Shown here in pieces: positions 44,743 to 57,359 of a DNA stretch of 64,000 nucleotides. The stretch lies in NCBI RefSeq assembly GCF_963576675.1, contig NC_088916.1:24403501-24467500 (forward strand), in the 5' to 3' direction. How positions within the stretch are numbered: position 1 is the first letter of the stretch; each line of letters starts with the position of its first letter. Position numbers and translations under genes: made by a program. The notes under the pieces are model-generated. The model worked only from the letters and a program-made list of their open reading frames with translations, did no database searches and was not told where the DNA came from. This DNA comes from Euphorbia lathyris (Eukaryota; Streptophyta; Magnoliopsida; Malpighiales; Euphorbiaceae).

Positions 44743-46572
44743 GTCTTTTTTCCGGACAGAAAGCTGATCTCACAAGCTTCATATATACAGATATCTAGAC
44801 AGTTACATGGATCTGATGAAAAGTAGTTCATTAGGATTGGGGACCCGACATGAGATAACATGATGGGTAGATTCATCCTTGTCACATGTTCATCTCATTG
44901 GTATTAATAGGTATAAATAATCCTCAGACTCAAAGGAATGTTAATTGGTCATTCTGGATTACAGAATGTGACGCTTTGATCCTGTTGTAACATGATCCTT
45001 AACAGAGATGACTCTAGGGTGTGAACAGTAGACGTTGGGTATCACAGGAAGTGATTGTGGGATCGTTATACATTGGATTGATCATTTATCACTCCCGATA
45101 AATGGGAGATATGTCCATGGATCGCTTGTGGAAGACTTGACTCTAAATCCTTGCAAGGTGATAGCTTAAGATTGAAATGCGGATTTCTCTTAACCTATCT
45201 AATTGGAGTTGACTCGGCCAGAACAAGTAAAATGAACGTCTCGCTATATGTGACTTGACATTATCCATAGTCATAAGATTCAGTTCAAGGACGTAGTTGA
45301 TAAAGGATCGAATTATACTGTAACTAATACGGAAAGGTCAACGACAGAATCAACTTGTCTTCTTATAGCTCTGGAGGAATGATTACGGACTTGCTAATCA
45401 CATACTTTGTACATCATTCTGTTATGCAAAGATTAAATATAATTCTTTGAAAATTAATGAGTCACACATAAGACTTGGAACCCAAAAGAGAGACAGATGT
45501 TAATTAATTAACGGAAGCCCAACTGAGCCCAATAAGGCCCAATTACTAAAGGGGGGCGATTTATGTATGTTAATACATAAATAATTAGTTTGATTTTATC
45601 AATCCTAATTAGATTAGAATTATGAATTAAATTAATTAAAGGATAAATAAATTAGGAGTTTTAATTAGATTATATTACTCCTATTATTATCCAATAAGGT
45701 TATTATTATTATCTTTTATATTTAGATATATTAATAGATAATAATTAAGAATTCTCTTCCGAATTAAATTCTTATTCAATAACCTAATTCTATCTAACTA
45801 GGGATTAAATACATAAGACTTGGAACCCAAAAGAGAGACAGATGTTAATTAATTAACGGAAGCCCAACTGAGCCCAATAAGGCCCAATTACTAAGGGGGG
45901 GGGCGATTTATGTATGTTAATACATAAATAATTAGTTTGATTTTATCAATCCTATTTAGATTAGGATTATGAATTAAATTAATTAAAGGATAAATAAATT
46001 AGGAGTTTTAATTAGATTATATTACTCTTATTATTATCCAATAAGGTTATTATTATTATCTTTTATATTTAGTTATATTAATAGATAATAATTAAGAATT
46101 CTCTTCCAAATTAAATTCTTATTCAATAACCTAATTCTATCTAACTAGGGATTATATACAAGAGATTATAAATACCCCCCCATATAGTGAATTTCGAATT
46201 CTACCCTAGCAATCAAGAGAGAGAATCTCGACCCCTAGCTCGAGGACGAGATTTTCCACCGCTTCCTTCCGTTCAATTGATTTTCATCTCTTTCTCTTTA
46301 TCCTTGATCTTGTGTTGATTAATTAGAGACAATCTACTTTGGTTGTTATAAACGGTTGATTCTAACTTGAACTTCTAATGTTTTGTTTTGTGCTCGGGAA
46401 CTCGAAGTAAGAGTTGTGGGCACTTTGTTTGTAACGGTAGATAGAACTTCTGAAAGGTATTTCTTCTTATCCCTCTTTGTATGAAATAACGATTAACGGA
46501 TCTTGGGGTTAATGGAAATAGGTTAAAATTTTTATATTTCCGCTGCTATACGTTAGCCTATTTTCATTCACA
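44743..46572 (+). mobile_element. Copia LTR-2, second part
   Basis: It continues LTR-2 from 27755 and ends near TTTTCATTCACA at 46572, three bases before the gypsy element. It contains a 345-base tandem duplication (45466-46155) not seen in LTR-1 or the minus-strand copy. The 3' end differs from the sister ends (TTTCAACA, TTTCCAACA) by a small insertion or substitution. Confidence 0.85.
45466..46155. repeat. 345-base tandem duplication within LTR-2
   Basis: Unit 1 starts ACATAAGACTTGGAACCC at 45466 and unit 2 starts with the same bases at 45811. Both run through GGCCCAATTACTAA...GGGGG, the AT-rich block and CTAACTAGGGATTA. The copies differ at only a few sites (for example a longer G run near 45895), so the duplication is recent. 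Confidence 0.9.
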
Positions 46573-46575
46573 ATG

Positions 46576-48088
46576 TGTAACCCCCCTCACTAGGATCACA
46601 TGTTATTTCACACAATATCAGTTATAGACATGCTTTCAATTCTCAATCATATAAACTTCAATCTCATATAAACTTTACATATTATACATAAGAGAAAGCA
46701 TTTACAATTTATAATACACGTTTAAGTCATTATCCTACATAGAGGATTTACAAAACAAATTACATCACAAGACTCCAAAATGCCTAGATGAGAATGGACT
46801 GACACTGCCGGTGCGACCTTAAGCAAGAAGAACTCCACCTAACCTGTAAAATCTGTTGGCAAGGGGTGAGCTGCCTACTCAATAAACATATTACGCATAT
46901 ATGTATATACAAAAGTAATGTACAGAACACATATCAAAATATATCATCAGTACCAAGTTAGAATTTATTCACTTGTTTCACTTATTATAGTAATACTTAT
47001 TTTAGAAAGGCCTTGCTATACTTAGACAATATATATAAAATGGTCCTTGGGCCCAATCTGTATTCCGGCTCACTAAATTCAGAATACAATCATCTGTGCT
47101 ACGGAGGAGTTACACTCAACTCACGTACTCATATATCTCAACACATGTGCTTCCGGCTCACAATATTCGGATAGCACTCTCAACTAGGACCATTTCACAT
47201 ATGCATCTCAGCAAGCTCATATTCATTTCTTATCCAACCATTATTCAGTTCCAGTATGTGCACAAGGCTCAACTTGCCATATTTACTTATAACACTGCAA
47301 CATACTCAATCATATCACTTTCTTATCAATCATAACATATCACAAACACTCAAACATTATCCACATCATTCATATCAGATTCAAACACATCTCACACTCA
47401 ACAAGTCACAAGGCACAATACATTCATACACATATATAAGCAATATGCTTACCGTCGCACTTGGTTCGATCTATTCAACACCATCGGGTGTGCGTTCAAT
47501 TGCACCTTGTCCTCCTAATGTCACATAACATTTATACAATTAGACTTAACATAAACTTAATGAAAATATAAACTAATGAATGCTATATGATTTACAAGAC
47601 ACTAACTCCACAAAGTTCATGCAATCTAATCCTTTTGTCTTAGATCATCACATGACCTACTTGCACACATTCTGCCATAACTTTCTCTATATGAATCCAA
47701 AGCTTTGGTCGAAATTGTGGCTGGAATAGATAAAGAATGAGTTGTGCACATCATTTGGCAAATGAAGAGGTGTATTTTGTCTTAATATTGGGGTGACACC
47801 TCGTGCTTGCTCACAAACCTCAAATTCAGCCCTCCTAAAGTGTAACTTAATCAATTTAGGACATATGAATTCATTCATTCATTCATTTAAGTCCTAACTC
47901 AATTAACCAATCGTTACATCTTAACGATACACTAATCGTCTACTAATCGCCTACTAATCGCACGATAATTGCATTATGCATACGAAACTTCTACTGACAA
48001 TGAGATGAATCTAAAATGTATGTATTCAATTATGAAAACATATATGAATGTGGGAAGACTCATATGTTAGGGTTTTAGGGATGTTACA
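46576..48088 (-). mobile_element. Gypsy 3' LTR, complete
   Basis: Read on the minus strand it begins TGTAACATCCCTAAAACCC and ends GGGGGTTACA, 1513 bases. The plus-strand GTTCTTCCCCCCTT at 48089-48102 is the adjoining polypurine tract. It is preceded by AATTTCGGGGACGAAATT, the usual chromovirus 3' end. Confidence 0.9.
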
Positions 48089-48123
48089 GTTCTTCCCCCC
48101 TTAAAGAATTTCGTCCCCGAAAT

Positions 48124-51100
48124 TCACTTACCAGAAGCTTCAAATAGGTAAGGATATTGTGTCCTCATATTTTCTTCTACCTCCCAAGTTGCCTCATCAA
48201 GTGTTTGATTATGACTCCATCTCACCTTAACCATTGGAATTTCACGGTTTCTGAGTCGTTTCATTTCTCGTCCCAAAATCTCTAAAGGTTGCTCACGAAT
48301 AGTCAAGTCTGTGTTCACTATTGCAATCTCAGGTTCAGGAATCATATGACTTGGGTCTGATCTATATCTTCTTAATACTGACACATGAAATACATCATGT
48401 ATTAAAGACAATTCTGGTGGTAGAGCTAACCTATAAGCCAATGGTCCAACTCTCTCAATGATCTCATAAGGCCCGATGTATCTTGGATTCAACTTCCCTC
48501 TTCTGCCAAAACGAACTATTCCTTTCCATGGGGATATTTTTAAAAACACTTTATCTCCAACTTTATATTCCATCTCCCTTCGGTGCTGATCCACATAAGC
48601 TTTCTGACGTTCCTGTGCAGCTTGTAAATACTTCTTTATGACATTGATCTTCTCAACAGTTTCCTGGACTAACTCAGGTCCTTCCAATTGCCTCATTCCT
48701 TCAACGTCCCAACATATAGGGCTTTTACACGGTCTTCCATATAATGCCTCATAAGGTGCCATGCCTATACTTGAATGATAACCATTATTATAAGTAAACT
48801 CCATAAGAGGTAAATGTATATCCCACTCACCTTGGAAATTAAGAACACAAGCTCTCATCATATCCTCTAAGGTCTGAATAGTTCTTTCTGATTGTCCATC
48901 TGTCTGTGGATGAAAAGCTGTACTGAAATGCAATTTTGTTCCCAAGGAGTGCTGTAAACTGCCCCAAAATCTAGATGTAAATCTAGGATCACGATCTGAA
49001 ATAATAGATATAGGTACTCCATGCAATCTCACAATTTGTTCCACATAAAGTCTAGCCAATTTATCCATCGAGTCTGTCTGTTGTACCGGTAGAAAGTGAG
49101 CAGATTTCGTAAGTCTATCCACTATCACCCATATACTATCGTGTCTACGCCTTGTTCTTAGTAATCCCATCACAAAATCCATAGTGATCCTCTCCCATTT
49201 CCACTCTGGTATGGTTAAAGGTTTTAGTTTTCCCACGGGAGCTTGATGTTCGGCTTTAACCTGTTGACATGTCAAACATTTGGAAACAAAATCAGATACA
49301 TCTTTCTTCATTGTAGGCCACCAGTAAAAAGGTCTCAAATTTCTGTACATCTTTGTCATTCCTGGGTGCATAGCATAAGGAGAATTATGTGCTTCCTGTA
49401 GAATTTCTGATCTTAAATCCGCTACATTTGGAACACATAATCGACTACCTATCATCATAGTCCCATCATCTTCCACAGAAATATCAGGTCTTTTACCTTC
49501 TTGTACACGATCTCGCATTTTCTGTAAATAAGGATCATGCCATTGTGCTTCTTGGATCCTTTCTTTCAAATCTGGTTTTACCCGTAGTGTAGCCATCAAA
49601 CCTGTTACTTCATTTACTTCTAACTGCACATCCATGGCTCGCATCTCCACTAGTGAATTCAAACTATAACTCTTCATACTAGCCACAATATCAACACTCT
49701 TTCTACTCAAAGCATCTGCAACCACATTAGCCTTTCCTGGATGGTAATCTATTGTACAATCATAATCTTTTAATAGCTCAATCCATCTCCTTTGTCTTAG
49801 GTTCAGCTCCTTTTGTGTAAAGATGTACTTCAAACTCTTGTGATCAGTGAGAATCTGAAATGTCTCCCCATATAGGTAATGTCTCCATACCTTCAATGCA
49901 TGGATGACTGCTGCCAACTCTAAGTCGTGTGTGGGGTAATTCATCTCATGAGGTCTCAGTTGCCTAGAAGCTTATGCAATGACTTTCCCATTTTGCATTA
50001 GAACACATCCCAAACCTTGTCCCGAGGCATCTGTATAAACAACAAAACCACCACCTTCAGAAGGTAACACTATCACTGGTGCAGAAGTCAATCTCTTCTT
50101 TAGTTCCTCAAAGCTTTGGTGACATTTATCATTCCACTGGAATACAACTCCCTTTCTCAGCAATTTAGTTAATGGACCTGCAATCAGAGAAAAACCCTCT
50201 ACAAATCTCCTGTAATAACCAGCTAATCCAAGAAAACTCCTAAGCTCTGTAACATTCTTTGGCGGTTCCCATTCATCAATAGCTTTAATTTTGGAAGGGT
50301 CGGGTTGAACCCCTTCACCTGACACCACATGACCAAGGAATACAACCTCATCCATCCAAAATTCACATTTGCTCAGCTTTGCATACATCTGATTATCTCT
50401 TAAAATTTTCAAAACAATTCTCAAATGTTGTTCATGCTCACCCACAGTCCTTGAGTACACTAGGATATCATCAATGAATACCACAACAAACTTATCTAGA
50501 TATGGCTGAAAAGTCTTGTTCATTAATGCCATGAAAGCTGCAGGAGCATTAGTCAAGCCAAAAGGCATCACAAGAAACTCAAAATGACCATACCTTGTAC
50601 GAAAAGCAGTTTTAGGTATGTCAGCTTCTGCAACTCTCAACTGCCAATAGCCCGATCTTAGGTCAATCTTTGAAAAATGACGAGCTCCTCTAAGCTGATC
50701 TAGCAAATCATCAATCCGAGGCAATGGATACTTGTTTTTCACTGTCATTCTGTTCAGTTGTCTGTAATCAATACACAATCGCATACTTCCATCTTTCTTC
50801 TTCACAAATAATACAGGTGCTCCCCACGGTGAAGTACTAGGTCGTATAAACCCCTTCTCAAGTAGTTCTTCTATTTGTTTCTTCAATTCTTGTAATTCCA
50901 TTGGAGCCATTCTATATGGAGCAATTGATATAGGAGATACTCCTGGCATGGTCTCAATAGGAAAATCAATCTCCCTCTGAGGTGGTAATCTTGGTAGTTC
51001 ATCTACGAATACATCTGCAAAATCTCTCACCACTGGAATATTCTCCAATTTGCCTCCATCCTCCCTAGTGTCCACAACATGAGCTAAATATGCCTCACAC

Positions 51101-52893
51101 CCATTTCTAATCCATCTGATTGCTTGAATTGCAGATATTAAACAAGACGGCACAACCTTTCTCTCCCCAACAAATAACACAGTTGATTCTGAATTAAAAT
51201 GTAACACAACTTCCTTTGAACAACAATCAACTTTAGCTTCATATTTACACAGCCAATCCATCCCCAAAATAATATCAAATTCTCTAAACCCCATAACTAC
51301 TAAATCTATAGGGAACTCACTTCCCCTCACTTTTATAGGACAATCTCTCAAAACCTGATTTACAATAACATTATTCCCAACTGGTAGGATAACTTCCACA
51401 TCATATCCTAATGGTTCTACCTTCCCATTTATTTTCAATATAAACTCAGGTGTTATGTATGAATGAGTGGATCCAGGGTCAATCAAAATAAAAGCTCAGG
51501 TATCAAGGATAGAAATTGTACCAGATATAACCTCTGGTGCTGTTTGAGCTTCACCCCTCGTCATATTGAAGGCTCTATTTCTTGGTAAATTTTGTGTCTG
51601 TCCACCCATAGGAGCATCATGTCTACCCCCTCTACCTCCTCCTCGACCTCTGCCTCTACCTCTATCCACTCCAGCTGCACCACCTCCTATATTAGACTGA
51701 GGTTGAACTCTCTCTCCTCTATCAACTAATAAGGGACAATCATTACGATAATGGCCTGTTTCTCCACACTCAAAACATGTACCCTTCTTAAATGAACCAT
51801 AACACTCTCCTGTGTGAGATCGGCCACATTTGCCACAAACCAGGGAAGGTCCCCAACACTCACCTCTGTGTACCCGTCCACATGTCTGACAAGCTGGAAA
51901 AGATGTTGTCCTCGCTCCTCTTCTATACCCACTATTAAACCGACCACCTGAAAATCTGTTACTACCAACAGATGGAGCACTACTCAAAACATCTCCAAAT
52001 CCGCCCCGTGATCTAGTCCCACCACGATAGATACTACTACTACCTCTAAATTGTTGAGAATAGCCTCTAGAAGAAACTGAGAATCCACCTCTCTTTGATG
52101 GCCTGCTAGACTGACCCACTGTATCAAATCTAGCCCTTTTGGTTACAAAAAGTTGTTCTCTATCTTTCACAATTTCCTCAGCTCTGAGTGCAGATTCTAC
52201 TAACAATCTAAAGCTCGTTTCATGTGCATGAATCCCCATTCTAACATCTGGGTGTAGACCATGTTCAAACCTACGACATTTTGCTTCTTCTGTAGCCACA
52301 TTTGCAGGTGCATATTTGGCTAAGGTGTTAAACTTAAGCTCGTATTCAGCCACAGACATATCCTCTTGCATAAGGGTCAAAAACTCTGTTTGTTTCCTAT
52401 CTTTATATATCATTGGCATGTATTTATTAGTGAACAACTTCTTGAAAATATCCCATGTTATTTCAGTTCTAATTCTTGTCCTTTTTATAGATCTCCACCA
52501 TTCTAAAGCTTCTCCAGTGAAAAGATTAGAAACATATTTGACCATTGAGTCTAGTCGACATTCTGTGTTCTCAAGTACATCTTCAATCTTGGCCCACCAT
52601 TTATCAGCTATATCAGGATCTGTGCTACCCTCAAACTCTGTTGCACCCATCTTTTTAAGTCTCTCAAAATTTTTATCAAAGATTGGTGCATCTCGACGAG
52701 CTTGAACACGTGGCTGAGGCTGACCTTGAGCCAAATAGATTCCCATCATTTCTTCAAACTGGTTGTAACCCTGCGGATAACCTGCATGTCCTGAAGCTCC
52801 TATATGTTCTGATCCCCCAGACTCATGAACATGACCAACTGAACCATGACTAGACACATTACCGGATTGTCCATTCTCACCATCAGACTCCAT
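48124..52893 (-). pseudogene. gag-pol: Gypsy gag-pol polyprotein with two nonsense codons
   Basis: One frame of about 1590 codons from the ATG at 52893, broken only by TGA near 51487 (between gag and protease) and TAA near 49971 (in RNase H, VIA*ASRQL). Domains: gag with a CCHC knuckle CFECGETGHYRNDC near residue 375 and an Arg/Gly-rich tail; protease [11 protein letters not shown]; reverse transcriptase ([31 protein letters not shown]); RNase H ([22 protein letters not shown]); the integrase zinc site ([18 protein letters not shown]) and core ([30 protein letters not shown]); and a C-terminal chromodomain-like segment ([30 protein letters not shown]). Integrase follows reverse transcriptase, which identifies gypsy, and the C-terminus fits the Tekay/Del group. 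The chromodomain would direct integration to heterochromatin. Confidence 0.94.
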
Positions 52894-53014
52894 AACCCTA
52901 CATGAAACATGACCATGTCAACATGCTTTTAGCATAAGAAAATATGATTATGTGGTCTTAACCTGGGAATCCAAAACAAGTCATACACAACCTAATCCCT
53001 AGGAAAGTAGACCC

Positions 53015-53026
53015 GCTCTGATACCA
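53015..53026 (-). other. Primer binding site, initiator tRNA-Met
   Basis: Plus-strand GCTCTGATACCA is the complement of TGGTATCAGAGC. It lies 5 bases from the 5' LTR end at 53032. Confidence 0.92.
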
Positions 53027-53031
53027 CTAAA

Positions 53032-54157
53032 TGTAACCCCCCTCACTAGGATCACATGTTATTTCACACAATATCAGTTATAGACATGCTTTCAATTCTC
53101 AATCATATAAACTTCAATCTCATATAAACTTTACATATTATACATAAGAGAAAGCATTTACAATTTATAATACACGTTTAAGTCATTATCCTACATAGAG
53201 GATTTACAAAACAAATTACATCACAAGACTCCAAAATGCCTAGATGAGAATGGACTGACACTGCCGGTGCGACCTTAAGCAAGAAGAACTCCACCTAACC
53301 TATAAAATCTGTTGGCAAGGGGTGAGCTGCCTACTCAATAAACATATTACGCATATATGTATATACAAAAGTAATGTACAGAACACATATCAAAATATAT
53401 CATCAGTACCAAGTTAGAATTTATTCACTTGTTTCACTTATTATAGTAATACTTATTTTAGAAAGACCTTGCTATACTTAGACAATATATATAAAATGGT
53501 CCTTGGGCCCAATCTGTATTCCGGCTCACTAAATTCAGAATACAATCATCTGTGCTACGGAGGAGTTACACTCAACTCACGTACTCATATATCTCAACAC
53601 ATGTGCTTCCGGCTCACAATATTCGGATAGCACTCTCAACTAGGACCATTTCACATATGCATCTCAGCAAGCTCATATTCATTTCTTATCCAACCATTAT
53701 TCAGTTCCAGTATGTGCACAAGGCTCAACTTGCCATATTTACTTATAACACTGCAACATACTCAACCATATCACTTTCTTATCAATCATAACATATCACA
53801 AACACTCAAACATTATCCACATCATTCATATCAGATTCAAACACATCTCACACTCAACAAGTCACAAGGCACAATACATTCATACACATATATAAGCAAT
53901 ATGCTTACCGTCGCACTTGGTTCGATCTATTCAACACCATCGGGTGTGCGTTCAATTGCACCTTGTCCTCCTAATGTCACATAACATTTATACAATTAGA
54001 CTTAACATAAACTTAATGAAAATATAAACTAATGAATGCTATATGATTTACAAGACACTAACTCCACAAAGTTCATGCAATCTAATCCTTTTGTCTTAGA
54101 TCATCACATGACCTACTTGCACACATTCTGCCATAACTTTCTCTATATGAATCCAAA
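53032..54157 (-). mobile_element. Gypsy 5' LTR, truncated
   Basis: It matches 46576-47701 almost perfectly, then stops abruptly at 54157 (ATCCAAA|TGCCC). The missing 387 bases are the LTR's own 5' end (U3 start), so the element has lost its outer terminus by deletion or rearrangement. Confidence 0.9.
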
Positions 54158-55864
54158 TGCCCTGTTTATTGAACCTACTGAAACTAGACATATATGGGTA
54201 TAACATCATCACCCATAACATCATACATATATGTAATCATTCAGTTCAAACCCACATAACAATATATATACTAAATCAGGCTAGTTTCCTAAATCAATGA
54301 GTTCTAGGTTCCTAAACAGTACATCAAACATACTCAATCACTTCTAAAGCCATGACAAATCAGTTCTAACCAACATAACATTAATATATATTCATTAAGT
54401 TAAAGAAATCTTCCCATATGCTAAAGGCATGAACCAATTGACAATCTCTTCAGTCAGCCTTCCCATGTACTGAAGCATTCTGACTATCCCTGCAAATATT
54501 ATGTTCAAATAAAAAGGAATCAGATGAGTGCATACCATCTTCAGAATCAGGCACTGTATTGCCATAGGTTAAAAAAGATAAAGACCCAAGCTTTTCAGCA
54601 GTGAATCTGAATAAAATAAAATCAGTGTAGCTAAGCGAGAGATCTAAACCTTTCAACGATAGGTCTGAAAATCACAAGATCCTTATTCCAGCTGCTGAAA
54701 CCGACATACACAAAAGTAAATCAGATGAGGAAAAGATAGAGTAAGGAATAATGATACTCTAATACATCTAGGAACGAAGAAAATATGGCTTACCAGTACC
54801 GTATTTCAAGCTCACCCAATGATTGCATGTTCAAATCAACCATGGAGATAGAGAGGGTTTATATAGCAGCTGAAATTTCAGTCAAACAATAGAGCGCCTA
54901 AAATTTGGTATGGCCGCGTAAGTGAAATTTCATTTGCCGCTTTTTTGTTTTCGGCATACAATGACATTCATTTATTAGATGTGTCATTTGTTGATCACAT
55001 CAAATTTAACGAAAACGCACGTTTTCTTTGGATGACAAGATTCTGTAATCATAATGTCATCTGAGAATCGAGCGCATTTTTTATTTCGCCTTCAGATGAC
55101 ATACAGTTAAAATACTGTCACGAAAAATATTCAGACGACACGAAAATAAATGTATGTCATGTATCTTGTGTCATGTGAAAGGGAAAATGACATAGTGTTA
55201 AAGTGTAGTCTGAAATCAATTTGAGCCAGACCCATCAAGCAAATAATAGAAACAATCCAACATCCATATTTGGGTTTGAAATAGTGAAAGTGTAGTGCGA
55301 ATTCAATTTGTGCTAGCCCATCAAGCAAAAAAAAAAAAAAACAACAACAAAAATAGTCTGAAATCAATTGGGTTAGTTACATGTTAGTCAATTTTGGTTA
55401 ACTATTTACAACAAACCATTAGTGTAAAAAGAATTTCTTTAAATGTCAGGTTTTTGAAAAAAATTTGTTATATTATCAAACATGGTAACTGTTGAGTTTT
55501 TTTTAAATTGGAAATAATTTAAAAATAACTGAAATGTGACAAAAACAGAAATAAAAAATGACAGAATGATAAAAAATATAAGAAAAAACAGTAAAAGCAG
55601 AAAAAATAGTTATCAAACTGTAAAATAATTTTCAAAAGTTCTTTTATATGTAATTTCCTCAAATCAATTTGGGCGAGACCCATCAAGCAAATAAGAGAAA
55701 TAGAGTCCAACAGAAGGCCCATTTATAAAGAAGGGAAAGCAAATTCAAGTACTGAGAAATAGAAAAAGACAAGAGTAAGGAGGTTTAGACTATGAGTTAT
55801 TATGTACAAACTTGTAATAGAGTTATTAGAGGGAAGCAAGCAGTCTGATTGCAAATGTTTTTTG

Positions 55865-55901
<37 letters not shown>

Positions 55902-55986
55902 TTAATTAATTTAAAACCCTAAAACTAAAAGTAGTATATATTGTATTTCGGTTCGGTGTTGGATCGAACCAAATCAAAAACCAAAC
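54158..55986. other. Unassigned stretch with possible DNA-transposon and gene-fragment traces
   Basis: No confident gene. On the minus strand a TATA-like CTATATAAA (54858-54866), an ATG (54843), a donor GTAAGCC (54793) and an open piece 54656-54450 with a further donor and acceptor look exon-like, but match no family I know. From about 54965 to 55197 the motif TGTCAT/ATGACA occurs about seven times and the stretch ends CATAGTG. That recalls subterminal repeats and the CACTA terminus of DNA transposons; no left end is found. Three diverged copies of TCAATTTG...CCCATCAAGCAAA lie at about 55217, 55304 and 55667. Confidence 0.35.
55868..55899. repeat. (AT)n microsatellite
   Basis: About 16 uninterrupted AT dinucleotides, followed by AT-rich sequence before the Sirevirus LTR at 55987. 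Confidence 0.95.
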
Positions 55987-57297
55987 TGTTGAAACACATT
56001 TCCACAATTATTTTGATTTGACAAAATTATTTAAGTTAGATTTAAATTCCCATGATAAATTATTCTAACACATTAAATTTAAATGCTTTGATTTATTTTA
56101 TACTAATGTGTTTGTTCAATGTTGAGTTATTTAATTTATAAGAACAAAAGACATTAAAAGATCAATGCCCAAAAGCCCACAAGAGAAGGTCAAAGCCCAA
56201 GTCAATAGATTAAAGCCACATGGCCCAGGAGGAAGAAACCAAGCCCAACAGCGAGAAGGATCAAGAAGACTTCTCAATTGCTTCATGCCGAAGCTACTGA
56301 GTTAAACGAATAGAAGACATGTCAGGAGTTGACCTCAGTAACTTCTAGACAAAGTCGTTCCACTTTGGGAGAGTTTCAGAAGACACAGGAAGCTGTCGGG
56401 GACACTTTACCAAAAGAAGAGGGACAATCTGACGCCTGCTGACCTGACATACCTGGCAATTGAAGAAGGCAGAAGATGCAACGCTCTCATTGGCCGAAGG
56501 CACTAAGTAGTGACCGAGTGAAAGCGATTGTGTGCCGTTTTCCTCCAACGGTTATTTCGAAATTTGAAATAACCAGTGCCTCAGATGTCACTATAAATAG
56601 GCCTCTCAAATGCTTCATTCGATGCAGATCTTCACCAAGTCGAAACTCTGACCAAATAGTAACTTGAAGTTTTTGTCTTGAAAAGCAAAGAAAATCTTAC
56701 ACCAATTCTTATTCTTTGTGTAAAAGTCTAGATTGTTAATTCATCTAAAGTGTTCTTCAATTTGTTAGAACAAACACTTTATCAATTCTAGAGTTTAGAA
56801 GGAGACGCTGAGTTGCTCGGTTATAGCACTCAGTAGTAGAGATAATATTGAGTAGAAGAATAGAGTAAGGTACTCTTGTATACTCAGTTACTATTGTAAG
56901 AGGTTTGTGCTCTACCTAAAAGAGCTCAGTAGTGGATTCAAAAATCTCAGAAGGACTCTAGGGACTAGACGTAGGCAATGAGGCCGAACCAGGATAAGAC
57001 TGTTGAGTATTATTTTCCTAACCCTTTGTTGTGCCTAGTAAACTGTAAAACACATTTACTCAGTTGCATGATCTGAGTACTGAGTTCAGAAATAGTCTTA
57101 ACAGCTATCTCTTAACTCCCGGCAGAAGCAGTTTTAGTTACCAATTAACTAAACTTGCCTCTGATCTTACTCAGCATCACTGTGCTAAAAGACTTAGTGA
57201 AAGTCTTAAAAGAAAAGAAGTCAGCCTTAACGTGAAATTTTAAATAGTTCACAACCCCCCTTTGGAACTAACTTTGTCACGTTACACGGGACCAACA
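55987..57297 (+). mobile_element. 5' LTR of a second Sirevirus copy
   Basis: It begins TGTTGAAACACATT and ends GGGACCAACA, 1311 bases. TATA box CTATAAATAG lies at 56591-56600. It is more diverged from the copy at 27756-44737 than that element's LTRs are from each other. The canonical primer site TGGTATCAGAGCCC begins at 57300. Confidence 0.93.
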
Positions 57298-57359
57298 AGT
57301 GGTATCAGAGCCCAGTAGCTCAACGCACAAGATAAAACTATCTTGAGCTGATCCCCACT

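Larger units (their letters stand above)
46576..54157 (-). mobile_element. Chromodomain Ty3/gypsy element (Tekay-like), nearly intact
   Basis: A minus-strand element: right LTR 53032-54157 (5', truncated), Met primer site, one gag-pol frame 52893-48124, polypurine tract 48089-48102, left LTR 46576-48088 (3', complete). The shared 1126 bases of the LTRs differ at only about three sites that I can find, so it is very young. The outer 387 bases of the 5' LTR are missing, so no target duplication can be confirmed (left flank CAATG). Confidence 0.93.

Noticed and set aside
47096..47528. Paired 79- and 90-codon frames repeated at 53552-53984
   Set aside because: They lie in the two gypsy LTRs at equivalent positions and repeat only because the LTRs do; no family motifs are present.
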